Positions 17,258 through 26,084 of a stretch of DNA of 64,000 bases are shown one piece after another (the stretch's first letter is position 1; every line of letters begins with the position of its first letter). This DNA comes from Ensifer adhaerens (GTDB taxonomy: Bacteria; Pseudomonadota; Alphaproteobacteria; Rhizobiales; Rhizobiaceae): NCBI RefSeq assembly GCF_028993555.1, contig NZ_CP118610.1, forward strand, positions 2,232,001 to 2,296,000, in the 5' to 3' direction. The position numbers were made by a program, and so were the translations under genes. The notes beneath the pieces were generated by a model. The model was not told the DNA's origin. It did not search any database and was given only the letters and a program-made list of their open reading frames with translations.

Positions 17258-18265
17258 ATGCCCTCGTTTTACGCCAAAACGGATGAGAGAATACGAACCG
17301 TTGCGATCGTCCTTTTCGACCGCACCAAACTGATCGACGTGACCGGCCCCTTACAGGTCTTCAACGACGCCCGCGCGCCATCCGGGTCACCCGCCTACTC
17401 GATCTCGCTCCTTTCCGAGACCGGCGGCCCCGTTGTCACCGACACCGGCGTCGCGCTTGAAACACTGCCCTTTTCGCACGCTGCATCGAGCCCACCAGAC
17501 ACCCTGCTCGTCTCCGGCGGGCAAAGTGCATTGCAGGCGGCGACATCCGAAGCGCTGCTCGGCTTTCTCGCAGACATGGCGGGGCGTTGCCGCCGGCTCG
17601 GCTCGATCTGCCTCGGCGCCTTCATCCTGGCACGCGGCGGACACCTCGACGGCCGGCGCGCCACCACGCACTGGGAGGACTGCGCGCAGTTTCGCGAAGC
17701 GTTCCCGGCCATCGACGTGCGCGAGGATTCGATTTTCGAGGAGGACGGCGGCATCTGGACGTCGGCAGGTGTCACCGCCGGCATCGACATGGCGCTTGCC
17801 ATGGTCGAACGGGATCTCGGCCGCAGCGAAGCCCTGAGGCTCGCCCGCTCGCTGGTGCTTTATGTCAAGCGAACCGGCGGCCAGCGCCAGTTCAGCGCCG
17901 CCCTTGACCAGCAGATGAGAAGCAGCACCAGCCGGTTCGACATCCTGCTGACGGCAATCCGGGCCGATCTTGCAGCGGACCTGTCGGTGCCCCGCCTTGC
18001 GCAGTTGGCCCATATGAGCGAGCGAAATTTCTCACGCCTCTTCACCGAGACGATGGGCGCGAGCCCGGCGCAGTTCATCGAGGAACTGCGCGTCGATGCG
18101 GCCTGTGATGCCCTTCAGCGTGGCGACGTGTCGGTCGCCAGCGCCCCGTTCCTCTTCGGTTTCGGCAACCCCGAACGCATGCGCCGCGCCTTCCAGCGAA
18201 GAAGGGGCGTTTCGCCCTCCGACTACGAGGCCCGTTTCGGGCCGCGCCTGTCGAAGGCGCCGTGA
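17258..18265 (+). CDS. GlxA-type AraC regulator with DJ-1/PfpI domain
   Basis: 335 residues from the ATG at 17258. The N-terminal DJ-1/PfpI domain (about 8-185) has VAIVLFDRTKLIDVTGPLQVF and the elbow GSICLGAFILARGGHL. The C-terminal AraC HTH (about 225-325) has LAQLAHMSERNFSRLFTETM and FGFGNPERMRRAFQRRRGVSPSDY. A TTG start at 17222 is possible but would add 12 residues. Candidate targets are the divergent DUF1272 gene or the convergent cysteine hydrolase; neither is certain. Confidence 0.9.
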   Translation: MPSFYAKTDERIRTVAIVLFDRTKLIDVTGPLQVFNDARAPSGSPAYSISLLSETGGPVVTDTGVALETLPFSHAASSPPDTLLVSGGQSALQAATSEALLGFLADMAGRCRRLGSICLGAFILARGGHLDGRRATTHWEDCAQFREAFPAIDVREDSIFEEDGGIWTSAGVTAGIDMALAMVERDLGRSEALRLARSLVLYVKRTGGQRQFSAALDQQMRSSTSRFDILLTAIRADLAADLSVPRLAQLAHMSERNFSRLFTETMGASPAQFIEELRVDAACDALQRGDVSVASAPFLFGFGNPERMRRAFQRRRGVSPSDYEARFGPRLSKAP

Positions 18266-18323
18266 GGCGCCAATCGCCCCGGGCCAACCTGCCCGCACCA
18301 GGTGGCGCGCGGCGTGGCGGCTC

Positions 18324-18935
18324 TCACCGCGACGACGGCCCGGTGGCAAAGCCGATCTCCTCCACCCCGTCCCTGAGCACGATCTCATCGCCAAGTGACC
18401 ATTCGGCCGCACGCGCCGCCAGACGCGCCGGCACCATCGGCGAACGACCGGGACCGGGCGGCACGTCATAGGTGGCGTGGGCGTCGTTGGCGAGGATCAC
18501 GGTGAAGCCCTTGGCCATCGCTGTGCGGGCCGTCGCCGCTAGGCACATCTCCGAGAGCATGCCGCAAATCGCGATCGTCTCGATCTCCCGTTCCCGCAGC
18601 AGATCCTCGAGGTTCGTACCATCGAAGCCGTCGTCCTTCAGCTTGCGCACCACCGTCTCTCTCTCCTCCGCGGGGAAGAAGAGCTGCCAGCCGTCTGTCT
18701 CCGGCTCGTCAGAGGCGCCCTCGGGTCCATCGTTCTGCAGGAAGATCACCGGAACGCCTGCCGCACGAGCCCTTTTTAGCAGAAGACCGACAGCGCGCTG
18801 AAGGTCGACATGGCCCGGCACCGCCTCCGGTCCGCAGATGAAGGCGCGCTGGACATCGACGACCACAAGCGCATCGGCCACGTCGCCCTCAATCGCCGGG
18901 CTCGCCTCGCTAGCCACACCCGTCATCCGCTTCAC
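18324..18935 (-). CDS. Isochorismatase-like cysteine hydrolase
   Basis: 203 residues if started at the GTG at 18935, which overlaps the Lrp stop as GTGA and implies translational coupling; an ATG at 18926 gives 200. The catalytic triad is visible: Asp in VVVDVQRAF, Lys in VVRKLKDDGF and Cys in CGMLSEMCLAATAR. Members hydrolyse amides, enol ethers or ureas. The Lrp-type partner suggests an amino-acid or amide substrate. Confidence 0.85.
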   Translation of the reverse strand: MKRMTGVASEASPAIEGDVADALVVVDVQRAFICGPEAVPGHVDLQRAVGLLLKRARAAGVPVIFLQNDGPEGASDEPETDGWQLFFPAEERETVVRKLKDDGFDGTNLEDLLREREIETIAICGMLSEMCLAATARTAMAKGFTVILANDAHATYDVPPGPGRSPMVPARLAARAAEWSLGDEIVLRDGVEEIGFATGPSSR

Positions 18936-19414
18936 TCCGCATAATCGACCGGCACCGCCGTACCGCTCTTGAGGATTTCCATCGAGATCGAGGCTGAGAC
19001 GTCGAAGAGCTCCACCTTGCGCACGATCTGCTTGTAGACCACGTCATAATGCTCGACGCGCGGCAGCACGACCTTGACGATATAGTCATGGTTCCCCGTC
19101 AGCCGATGGGCCTCGACGATTTCAGGGATATCGCTGATCGCACGGCGGAATGTCTCGATCCACTCGTCCGAATGGTGCGCCGTCTTGATCAGCGCAAAGA
19201 CGGTCGTCGGCACGCCCATGCGCTCGCGATCGAGCACGACGATGCGCCGGGCGATGTAACCCGCCTCCTCCAGCCGCTGGATACGCCGCGAACAGGCGGA
19301 GAGCGAAAGGTTGACCCGCTCCGCCAGTTCGCCGACCGCGACACTCGCATCCTGCTGCAGCAGCGCCAGCAGCTTCCTGTCTCTTTCGTCAAGCACGCCG
19401 ATCCCTCCACCCAT
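18932..19414 (-). CDS. Lrp/AsnC family transcriptional regulator
   Basis: 160 residues from the ATG at 19414. The HTH is LDERDRKLLALLQQDASVAVGELAERVNLSLSACSRRIQRLEEAGYI; the RAM domain contains EIVEAHRLTGNHDYIVKVVLP. It heads a two-gene unit with the cysteine hydrolase and faces the racemase gene across 167 bp. An imperfect palindrome in that gap is a possible site. A role in D-/L-amino-acid use is plausible from the neighbours. Confidence 0.9.
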   Translation of the reverse strand: MGGGIGVLDERDRKLLALLQQDASVAVGELAERVNLSLSACSRRIQRLEEAGYIARRIVVLDRERMGVPTTVFALIKTAHHSDEWIETFRRAISDIPEIVEAHRLTGNHDYIVKVVLPRVEHYDVVYKQIVRKVELFDVSASISMEILKSGTAVPVDYAE

Positions 19415-19456
19415 TGCTATTCGTTGCCGACTATATTTGCACCAATACTCCACATC

Positions 19457-19473
19457 GCGCAAATTATTCGCGC
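19457..19473. promoter_or_regulatory. Imperfect palindrome in the Lrp-racemase gap
   Basis: GCGC-AAATTATTC-GCGC: 4-bp outer arms and an AT-rich, partly symmetrical centre. It lies 43 bp upstream of the Lrp start and 109 bp before the racemase. Form and place suit an Lrp site, but the symmetry is weaker than at 8487. Confidence 0.3.
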
Positions 19474-19581
19474 CAAATGGTGTTCGTCGCGCCAACAAAG
19501 CGAACCATTCCGGCGGCTTCGACGGCATAGTTCCGGCCATCGAACAACGGCGTGCCCGGCGCGCCATCAAGGCAAAGAGGA

Positions 19582-20301
19582 ATGGCGATGCGCAAGATTG
19601 GTCTGATCGGCGGCATGAGCTTCGAAAGCTCGGCAGTCTACTACCGGATGGTCAACGAAGCCGTTCGCGAGCGCCTGGGCGCGCTGCATTCGGCCGAGGT
19701 GCTGCTGCATTCCGTCGACTTCCAGTCGATCGTCGATCTGCAGAAGGCCGGCCGCTGGGATGATGCCGCCAAGCGTCTTGCCGGTGTCGCCCGCGGCCTG
19801 GAAGCGGCCGGCGCCGATTGCGTGCTGATCTGCACCAACACCATGCACCTGATCGCCGATGCCGTTCAGGCGGCCGTCGACATTCCGCTGATCAACATCA
19901 TCGACGAGACAGCGCTGCGGCTGAAGGCCGCCGGCAGCCGCAAGCCGCTGCTGCTTGCCACCCGCTACACCATGGAGCACGGCTTCTATGCCGAGCGCAT
20001 GCGCAGCCACGGCATCGACATCATGGTGCCGGACGCAGACGGCCGCACGCTCGTCCACAATGTGATCTTCGACGAGCTCTGCGCCGGCCAGGTACTGCGC
20101 TCCTCCCGTCGGGCTTTGATCGACCTGATCGACAAGGCCGAGGCGAAAGGCGCGGACGCCGTCATCCTCGGCTGCACCGAGATCTGCCTGACCCTTGACC
20201 CCAGAGCCCTGCCGCTGCCGGGCTTCGATTCCACTGCGATCCACGCAGAGGCGGCGGTCGAGTTTGCGCTGGAAGGGTGCAGCCTGGCACGGGCGGCTTA
20301 G
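19582..20301 (+). CDS. Aspartate/glutamate racemase family protein
   Basis: 239 residues. The two catalytic Cys blocks are present: LICTNTMHLIAD near residue 84 and VILGCTEICL near residue 197. The N-terminus RKIGLIGGMSFESSAVYYRMVNE is typical of the YgeA-type amino-acid racemases, which are cofactor-independent. Substrate is not certain: the family covers Asp, Glu, homoserine and others. The divergent Lrp regulator agrees with amino-acid metabolism. AGAGG lies 7 bases before the ATG. Confidence 0.9.
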   Translation: MAMRKIGLIGGMSFESSAVYYRMVNEAVRERLGALHSAEVLLHSVDFQSIVDLQKAGRWDDAAKRLAGVARGLEAAGADCVLICTNTMHLIADAVQAAVDIPLINIIDETALRLKAAGSRKPLLLATRYTMEHGFYAERMRSHGIDIMVPDADGRTLVHNVIFDELCAGQVLRSSRRALIDLIDKAEAKGADAVILGCTEICLTLDPRALPLPGFDSTAIHAEAAVEFALEGCSLARAA

Positions 20302-20438
20302 GCCCCCGTCCGTTACCCGAACTGCGCAAGCCGCTGACATTGGGGGTGTTTCACGCGCAATGGACTGTCCTGACACAGGCGCTATAGTTTTGCGATCACA
20401 GCGCATCACTGAGCCGGTCGGGGGGTGTCAGCGAACAC

Positions 20439-21242
20439 ATGCCATCAAACTTCGTCGCCAAGGGTGCGCAGGCTTATGAGGCCAGCATGGGGCGCTGGAG
20501 CCAAAGGCTGGCCGCGCCATTCCTCAGCTTTTCGGGCGTGCCACCCCGCGGTCGGGTGCTGGACGCAGGATGCGGAACCGGCAGCCTGACGCTGGCGCTG
20601 GCCGCCCACCCGCAGCTCGAAGCGATCGAGGCGCTGGACTTCGAGCAATCCTTCGTGGAGGCCCTGCGCTCCCGCACCACCGATGCGAGGATCAGGGTTC
20701 GGCAGGGCGATGTCTGTGCCTTGCCCTATGAGGACCGGATGTTCGACGGCGCCTATTCACTCCTCGTCCTGCATTTTGTGTCCGATGCAGATCGGGCTGT
20801 GCGGGAAATGCGACGCGTTCTGCGGCCGGGGGCGATCGGCGCGGCGGCGGTTTGGTCCCACGACGGCATGCCGAGCTGGCGGCTGTTCTGGAAAACGGTC
20901 CTCGCGCTTGAGCCGGAAGCGGCCGGCAATGGTGTGCCATCTGGCAGGCGGCCACTGACAGCGGCCGGCGAGTTGCGTGAGGTTTTCGAGCGTGTCGGCT
21001 TCACGGGCGTGACCGAAACGATGCTGACGATCACCATGGATTACGCCAATTTCGACGACTTCTGGCGTCCGAAGGTCTATGGGCAAGGAACCTTCGCAGC
21101 CTTCTTTGACGCCTTGCCCCAAGCGAGGCGCGATCGCCTTTGCGGCGGTTTGCGCGCGGCCTATCTATCCGGCAGCCAGGACGACGGTCCGCGTGGCTTT
21201 GCGAGCCTTGCCTGGGCGGTTCGCGGCACCAATGACGCTTGA
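20439..21242 (+). CDS. Class I SAM-dependent methyltransferase
   Basis: 267 residues. SAM motif I is GRVLDAGCGTGSLTLALA, motif II IEALDFEQSFVEALR, and the later motifs are IRVRQGDVCALPYEDRMFDGAYSLLVLHFVSDADRAVREMRRVLRPG. The second half (TETMLTITMDYANFDDFW) is the substrate lid. Resembles UbiE/COQ5-like enzymes of unknown substrate. It stands alone, 137 bp after the racemase. Confidence 0.85.
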   Translation: MPSNFVAKGAQAYEASMGRWSQRLAAPFLSFSGVPPRGRVLDAGCGTGSLTLALAAHPQLEAIEALDFEQSFVEALRSRTTDARIRVRQGDVCALPYEDRMFDGAYSLLVLHFVSDADRAVREMRRVLRPGAIGAAAVWSHDGMPSWRLFWKTVLALEPEAAGNGVPSGRRPLTAAGELREVFERVGFTGVTETMLTITMDYANFDDFWRPKVYGQGTFAAFFDALPQARRDRLCGGLRAAYLSGSQDDGPRGFASLAWAVRGTNDA

Positions 21243-21295
21243 TGGGTTGCCTGCCTTGCCGACGGTGCGAACGACAGATGAACGCAATCGACAAG

Positions 21296-21664
21296 TCATT
21301 CCGTTCGCGAAAGCGGCCGCAGAAAGATCCGCTCATAGCTGATGAATGGAGGATTGGCGGCGTAGCGCGCGTTCGCCGCTACGCCATCCGGATCCACGGC
21401 CGCTTCACGGCGATAGCGCAGGTACGCCGCCTCGTCCGGAAAGGTGAAGAGCGCGATGGCGATCTCGCCGTCACCCTCCTCGCCGACACCGGGAAAGCTC
21501 GTGCCGATACCCTCGGGTTTTTCGCGCGGGATGAAGTAGCCGTGGTGCGTGCCGCCATGACGCTCGATGAGCGTCATCCAGGTTTGGGCGTAGGCATCGA
21601 ATTCCGCCATCCGGCCTTGCACCAGCCGGTAGCGGATTTCACAGGTGACGGGACCATCCGGCAT
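21296..21664 (-). CDS. NIPSNAP family protein
   Basis: 122 residues from the ATG at 21664. The NIPSNAP/dimeric alpha-beta barrel pattern is CEIRYRLVQGRMAEFDAYAQTWMTLIERHGGTHHGYFIP, then IALFTFPDEAAYLRYRREAAVDPDG. These small proteins are often encoded with oxidoreductases; function is unsettled. The start overlaps the VOC gene stop by one base (TGATG), so the two are translationally coupled. Confidence 0.8.
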   Translation of the reverse strand: MPDGPVTCEIRYRLVQGRMAEFDAYAQTWMTLIERHGGTHHGYFIPREKPEGIGTSFPGVGEEGDGEIAIALFTFPDEAAYLRYRREAAVDPDGVAANARYAANPPFISYERIFLRPLSRTE

Positions 21665-22044
21665 CAGACTTCCTCTCCCTTGCATCCGGGCCTCGGACCG
21701 CGAAGGCCGATGCAATTGCCCCAGGGATCGCGCACCTGGCACATCCAGAGCCCCTCCTGTATCGCCATCGGTCCACGATAGAGAAGCGCGCCGAGCGCTT
21801 CGAAATGGGTAAGCGCCCGGTCGAAATCCTCGACCGCCCAGTAGACGACCGAGCCTGCAGCACCGTTCGCCACCTTGTCATCCGCCTGCACGATTTCGAG
21901 ATCCACCGCACCGACCTTGAGATAGGCGAAATCGAACGCCTGAAGCCATTGGCGTTCGGCATGGGGGAAAGCACGCTCATACCAGGCGAGCCCCGCGTCG
22001 GTGTCGGGAACATGCACCAGAATGGCCGCCACACTATCGGTCAT
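21664..22044 (-). CDS. VOC (glyoxalase/bleomycin resistance) family protein
   Basis: 126 residues from the ATG at 22044, chosen because GGAG lies 8 bases upstream; a start at 22065 would bury that site. The VOC fold is seen as AAILVHVPDTDAGLAWYERAFP, then LEIVQADDK, and VRDPWGNCIGLRGPRPG at the end. Possible metal ligands are His (VHVP) and Glu (LEIV). It lies 54 bp downstream of the flavin monooxygenase, in one minus-strand unit with it and the NIPSNAP gene. Confidence 0.8.
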   Translation of the reverse strand: MTDSVAAILVHVPDTDAGLAWYERAFPHAERQWLQAFDFAYLKVGAVDLEIVQADDKVANGAAGSVVYWAVEDFDRALTHFEALGALLYRGPMAIQEGLWMCQVRDPWGNCIGLRGPRPGCKGEEV

Positions 22045-22098
22045 TGCGATTTCTCCATCCGCCATTCGGGCCCACTCGTTACAGGATTCGTCGACGGC

Positions 22099-23379
22099 TC
22101 AGGCGGAAATCGCCTCCGAGGCGGAACGAAACAGGCCTTCGGCACCTGCACCCACCGCCCGCCAATCACATTCGGCGAGCCCGGCCGGCGCGAAAGGGTC
22201 GATCAGCGTGCCCGAGACGATCGAGGCGAGCAGCGCCTGCATCGGCGGGGTACGGGCGATCGTCGCGACCAGCCGGTCGCGCAGCCAGGCAAGAAGCGTC
22301 GAGTCCGATTGGTAGAACGGCGTGAACAGCAGCGAAAGAATCTGGAACAGCTGAACATGATTGCGGCGCGCAGCGGCATAGGCGGCAAGGGCAGCATCGA
22401 GATCCGACGCGGTCTGCAACGCATGCGCCAGCGCCGCCACGTCGAGCAGCGCCATGTTCGCCCCCTGCCCGAGTTGCGGACTTGTCGAATGGGCGCTGTC
22501 GCCGACGAAGGCGACACGGCCGGAAATCGGCGGGCGCATGGTGCGATGCGCATAGCGCGCCAGCGTCAGTTGCTCCCAGTCGGCGATCTGATCGAGCAAG
22601 GGGGCACAATCCGGCCAGTAGTCGAGGATGGCGGCTTTCCAGCGGTTGAGCCCGGCCTCCCGCACCCTGTCCGCGTCCGCGACCCTGAGGCTCCAGAAGA
22701 AGGCGACGCGCTCCGTCTCGCCGACCTGCGCCCTGCCCGCCGGCAATATGCCGATCATCACCTTCGCCTGATCGTAGCGCTGCACCAGGGCGTGGGGATC
22801 ATGGACGAGCCCGTCGCTGTCGAGCGTCGCCCAGAAGGCACCATAGGTAAGCTCGCGCACTTTGGGGGCAGCGGCAGAACCGGCCGAAAGCGGCGAGCGC
22901 GCGCCACTCGCGTCGATCACCAGATCATAGGCGCCCGCCTCGTGCCCTTCCGCATCCACAAGCACGGCCTTGCCACCGGCCAGTCGAACATCGGCGAGCG
23001 TGACGCCGGTGCGAACCGGCAAGCCGGCGGTGATCACGGCGTCATGCAGCGTGTTGAAAAGTGCGGCGCGCTGCACCGCCAGCCCGAAGCGGCCGCCAGC
23101 CAGCGCGTCATAGCGCACGTCGAGCACGGTCCGCCCGGATTTTGCATCGGCGCCATAGAGCCGGTCGATCCGGCTGCCGAGCGCAAGCATCGACGGCAGC
23201 AGACCGAGCGCGTTCAGGACCGTCATCCCCGTCGGCTGCAGCATCAGGCCGGAACCGACTGGCGAGGCAGCATCGAAGCGTTCGAGGATTTCCACCCGAT
23301 GCCCCTGCCGCGACAACATCATCCCCGCTGCAAGCCCCGCCGGGCCAGCGCCCGCAATGCCGATGTTCAATGGTCTCAT
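22099..23379 (-). CDS. FAD-dependent aromatic monooxygenase (PHBH-like)
   Basis: 426 residues. The FAD motif at the N-terminus is IGIAGAGPAGLAAGMMLSRQG with the acidic end of strand two in EILERF. The DG-like motif lies in YDLVIDASGARSPL, and the second FAD block is RVAFVGDSAHSTSPQLGQGANMALLD. Length and order match class A flavoprotein hydroxylases acting on phenols or similar compounds. Head of a three-gene unit with VOC and NIPSNAP genes, which suggests a small oxidative degradation module. Confidence 0.85.
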   Translation of the reverse strand: MRPLNIGIAGAGPAGLAAGMMLSRQGHRVEILERFDAASPVGSGLMLQPTGMTVLNALGLLPSMLALGSRIDRLYGADAKSGRTVLDVRYDALAGGRFGLAVQRAALFNTLHDAVITAGLPVRTGVTLADVRLAGGKAVLVDAEGHEAGAYDLVIDASGARSPLSAGSAAAPKVRELTYGAFWATLDSDGLVHDPHALVQRYDQAKVMIGILPAGRAQVGETERVAFFWSLRVADADRVREAGLNRWKAAILDYWPDCAPLLDQIADWEQLTLARYAHRTMRPPISGRVAFVGDSAHSTSPQLGQGANMALLDVAALAHALQTASDLDAALAAYAAARRNHVQLFQILSLLFTPFYQSDSTLLAWLRDRLVATIARTPPMQALLASIVSGTLIDPFAPAGLAECDWRAVGAGAEGLFRSASEAISA

Positions 23380-23507
23380 GGTCCCTCGAGCTGGGCGCGC
23401 GATCAGGCGAAACGGACTCGCTTCATTGGCAAACTATAGGGAAAATCAAGGCGCTAGCGCAAGTCTGCACGACGGGACACGACGTCGCGCGTCGTGCCTC
23501 GCAAACG

Positions 23508-23560
23508 CCCCTCATCCGGCCTGCCGGCCACCTTCTCCCCGCAGGCGGGGCGAAGGAGAC
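23508..23560. repeat. Rhizobial-type palindromic intergenic repeat
   Basis: Reads cccctcatccggcctgccgg, then a second dyad ctccccgcaggcgggg. This two-palindrome form is common between genes in Rhizobiaceae (RIME-like elements). A related hairpin occurs at 50793. Assignment is by recall of the motif style, not by a search. Confidence 0.6.
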
Positions 23561-23683
23561 TCGCGGCACCCGCTCGTTTCATCGTCGCTTGGCCCCAAAG
23601 TAGCAACCGCCTGGTCTTTGCAATGGGCGCCTCGGTTCCCCTGACGGCAGCTCAGGTTGGCAAACCGAAAAGCAGGACAAGTC

Positions 23684-23709
23684 CCCTCTCCCCGCCCACG
23701 GGGAGAGGG
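23684..23709. repeat. 11-bp perfect hairpin repeat
   Basis: CCCTCTCCCCG, loop CCCA, CGGGGAGAGGG, followed by ttagagtgag. The form, a run of C/T mirrored around a small loop, is another frequent rhizobial intergenic repeat. It could also act as a transcription or RNA-stability element. Confidence 0.6.
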
Positions 23710-23820
23710 TTAGAGTGAGTGGCAACTCCCGCGAACGATCGCCAGGAAACGAGAGACGACGACGCCCGAGAGGGGCGAGCGCGTTGCCCCACTGTAAACT
23801 CCAGCGCCGCAGGAACGCAC

Positions 23821-24225
23821 TCACGCCTCCGCGTCATACACCTCGCGTGCCGCGCGGATCGCGCCGTGGTTTTCCACCGACCAGTCGACGAAATGCTTGA
23901 GCAGGCCAAGCAGCGAGCGGCCGAGATCGGTCAGCGCATATTCCACGCTCGGCGGCTGGGTCGGATAGACGGTGCGGTGGATGTAACCGTCGCGCTGCAG
24001 GTCGCGCAGCGTCTGGGTCAGCATGCGCTGGGAAATGTCGGGGATCAGCCGCCGAAGCTGGGAGAAACGCAAGGGACCGTCGGCCAGGGACAGGATCATC
24101 AGCGAATTCCACTTGCCGCCAATGTTGTCCATGACGTCGCGCACCGGGCAGTTGTCCATGTCCATCGGAACGCCGCAGACCATTGCCACGCGCTTGCCCT
24201 TCACATCCCCGGTCAGCTTGTTCAT
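23821..24225 (-). CDS. HxlR family transcriptional regulator
   Basis: 134 residues from the ATG at 24225. The typical HxlR features are [58 protein letters not shown] with the conserved CPV cysteine near residue 26, which in relatives senses quinones or electrophiles. [14 protein letters not shown] follows. Divergent from a qorB-like gene, the same arrangement as ytfH/ytfG of E. coli. Likely represses that reductase. Confidence 0.9.
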   Translation of the reverse strand: MNKLTGDVKGKRVAMVCGVPMDMDNCPVRDVMDNIGGKWNSLMILSLADGPLRFSQLRRLIPDISQRMLTQTLRDLQRDGYIHRTVYPTQPPSVEYALTDLGRSLLGLLKHFVDWSVENHGAIRAAREVYDAEA

Positions 24226-24303
24226 AGGCGGTACCCTTCCTGTAACCACAGCAGAAAAAACTGCCTCCTTTACAGCTCTACCGAGATTACGGGATAAGAG
24301 CAA

Positions 24304-24318
24304 GTCTCAAAAAGAGAC
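24304..24318. promoter_or_regulatory. Candidate HxlR operator, GTCTC-AAAAA-GAGAC
   Basis: A perfect 5-bp dyad around an A5 tract sits in the 200-bp gap between the HxlR gene and the divergent qorB-like gene. It is the clearest symmetrical element there and lies 108 bp before the reductase start. Confidence 0.4.
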
Positions 24319-24425
24319 CATATACCGGCGCCCTCTCCCAGGCGACGGCATGGACGAAGGGCGCGGAAAATGCCGGCGATGTGCCGCTGCCATCCCGCCT
24401 CAGGCTTAGAGGAAAAGGAAAAGAC

Positions 24426-25310
24426 ATGTCCGATACATTGCTCGTCACCGGCGCAACCGGCCAACTCGGCAAGCTCGTGCTCGACCAGCTTCTGGCAATC
24501 GGCGTCGCGCCGGCAAAAATCATCGCCACCAGCCGCGACACCGCCAAGCTCTCCGACTACGTCGCCAAGGGCGTGCAGGCCCGCGTCGCCGATTTCGACG
24601 ACCCCGCTTCGCTCGACAAGGCCTTTGCCGGCGCCGACCGGATCCTGATCATCTCGACCGACGCGCTCAACCAGCCGGGCAAGCGGCTGAAGCAACATCT
24701 CGCAGCCGTAGCCGCCGCGAAGAAGGCCGGCGCCAAGCACATCCTCTACACCTCGATGCCGAGCCCCGAGACGTCGGTCATCCCCTTCGCGCCCGATCAT
24801 CTCGGCACCGAAAACGCCATCAAGGCGACCGGCATCCCCTACACCATCCTGCGCAACGGCTGGTACATGGAGAACCTGTTCATGGCGCTGCCGCATGCGC
24901 TTGAAACCGGCCAATGGTTTTCCTCGTCCGGCGAAGGCCGCCTCGCCCATATCGCCCGCGCCGATGCGGCAAAGGCTGCCGCTGCAGCGCTGGCCTCAGC
25001 CGTGGACGAGAGCCGCACCTATACGCTGACGGGCGGCGAGCAGCGCTCGACCGACGAGATCGCGACCCTCGTTGCCCAGGCGACCGGCAAGCCGCTCGGC
25101 GTCATGCACATCTCGGACGAGGCCCTTGCGGGCGGCCTGAAGGGCGCCGGCCTGCCGGATTTCCTCATCCCGATTATCGTCTCCTTCGACGCCAACACCC
25201 GCGAAGGCCATATCAACATGGTGACGAACGACGTGACGTCGCTGACAGGCGCGACACCGGTGAAGCTCGGCGCTTTCCTGGAAGCGAGCAAGGCAAGACT
25301 GGCCGGCTGA
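24426..25310 (+). CDS. qorB: NmrA/QorB-type NAD(P)H quinone oxidoreductase
   Basis: 294 residues from the ATG at 24426. The N-terminal nucleotide motif is LLVTGATGQLGKLVLDQLL. QorB-type blocks follow: RVADFDDPASLDKAFAGADRILIIST, HILYTSMPSPE, and YTILRNGWYMENLFMALP. Such atypical SDR proteins reduce quinones with NADPH. The divergent HxlR regulator matches the E. coli qorB locus. The symbol rests on this similarity and context. Confidence 0.75.
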   Translation: MSDTLLVTGATGQLGKLVLDQLLAIGVAPAKIIATSRDTAKLSDYVAKGVQARVADFDDPASLDKAFAGADRILIISTDALNQPGKRLKQHLAAVAAAKKAGAKHILYTSMPSPETSVIPFAPDHLGTENAIKATGIPYTILRNGWYMENLFMALPHALETGQWFSSSGEGRLAHIARADAAKAAAAALASAVDESRTYTLTGGEQRSTDEIATLVAQATGKPLGVMHISDEALAGGLKGAGLPDFLIPIIVSFDANTREGHINMVTNDVTSLTGATPVKLGAFLEASKARLAG

Positions 25311-25509
25311 GGAAGGGATCAGGTCCAAAACGACGTGAGCCCGGCCGTCCGTGCCGGGCTCACGCAGCATTGCGACGAGGTCGATGCCCAATTCCGTCTT
25401 CCGCCCCGGCAACAGGATCTTGCCAGGCGCCGTCGCATTTTGTTCTTGTTATGTTCCGCGCAATGCGCTATGCATTCCCCCACCTTCACCACCGGAGAAA
25501 GGGGACATC

Positions 25510-25893
25510 ATGACCGCTTATGTGACCGTGGGTGCCGTGGACTGCGCCCACTCGAATGCCTTCTATGACGCAATTCTCGCGACCATCGGATGGAGCAAGC
25601 ACGTGGAGTTTCCGGACTGGCGCGCCTATTCCGAGGGCGGGACCGGCAAAGGCTTTGTCCTGTGGGTCTGCAAACCTTTTGATGGTGAGCCGGCGACCGC
25701 CGGAAACGGCTCCATGGTCGGGTTCATGGCCAAGTCGCCCGCGGAGGTGGATGCTTTCTACCAGGCCGCCATGGTCAATGGCGGGGCGGACGAAGGCGCA
25801 CCCGGGCCACGTCCGCATTATGGGCCCGACTGGTACGCCGCCTACATGCGCGACCCCTCCGGAAACAAGGTCTCGGTCGTCTACAACGGCTAG
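25510..25893 (+). CDS. VOC family protein
   Basis: 127 residues from the ATG at 25510, preceded by GAAAGGGG. A glyoxalase-like fold: TVGAVDCAHSNAFYDAILATIGW, VAFMAKS-like VGFMAKSPAEVDAFYQAAMVNGG, and YAAYMRDPSGNKVSVVYNG at the end. The first metal-ligand position is Ala/Val rather than His, so it may not be an active metalloenzyme. It stands alone. Confidence 0.8.
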   Translation: MTAYVTVGAVDCAHSNAFYDAILATIGWSKHVEFPDWRAYSEGGTGKGFVLWVCKPFDGEPATAGNGSMVGFMAKSPAEVDAFYQAAMVNGGADEGAPGPRPHYGPDWYAAYMRDPSGNKVSVVYNG

Positions 25894-26084
25894 GGCTGCC
25901 GCCGCGAACAAACGGGGCGACTTTGCGAAAACGACGTGCACGGATCAGATCTTCGGGACGCGGAGAGCGTAACTGACGGATCGCGACCGTGCTTTGCGGG
26001 ATCCCCGGGGCCTGTTTCCCGGGGGCCTGGACGGGCCGTGCGCAGGGCCGCGCCTGCCGCACGGTCCGCTCCGATTTTGCCGAT

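Larger units (their letters stand above)
23380..23820. other. 441-bp intergenic region with dyad repeats, no gene
   Basis: Sits between the monooxygenase start and the HxlR gene end. It holds three GC-rich hairpins: CACGACG-N5-CGTCGTG at 23478-23496, a palindromic block at 23508-23560, and an 11-bp perfect stem at 23684-23709. No open frame has family resemblance or a ribosome site. Confidence 0.6.

Noticed and set aside
21805..23439. 544-residue open frame on the plus strand
   Set aside because: Runs antisense through the VOC and flavin monooxygenase genes, both with intact motifs. Long antisense frames are expected with high GC at the third codon position.
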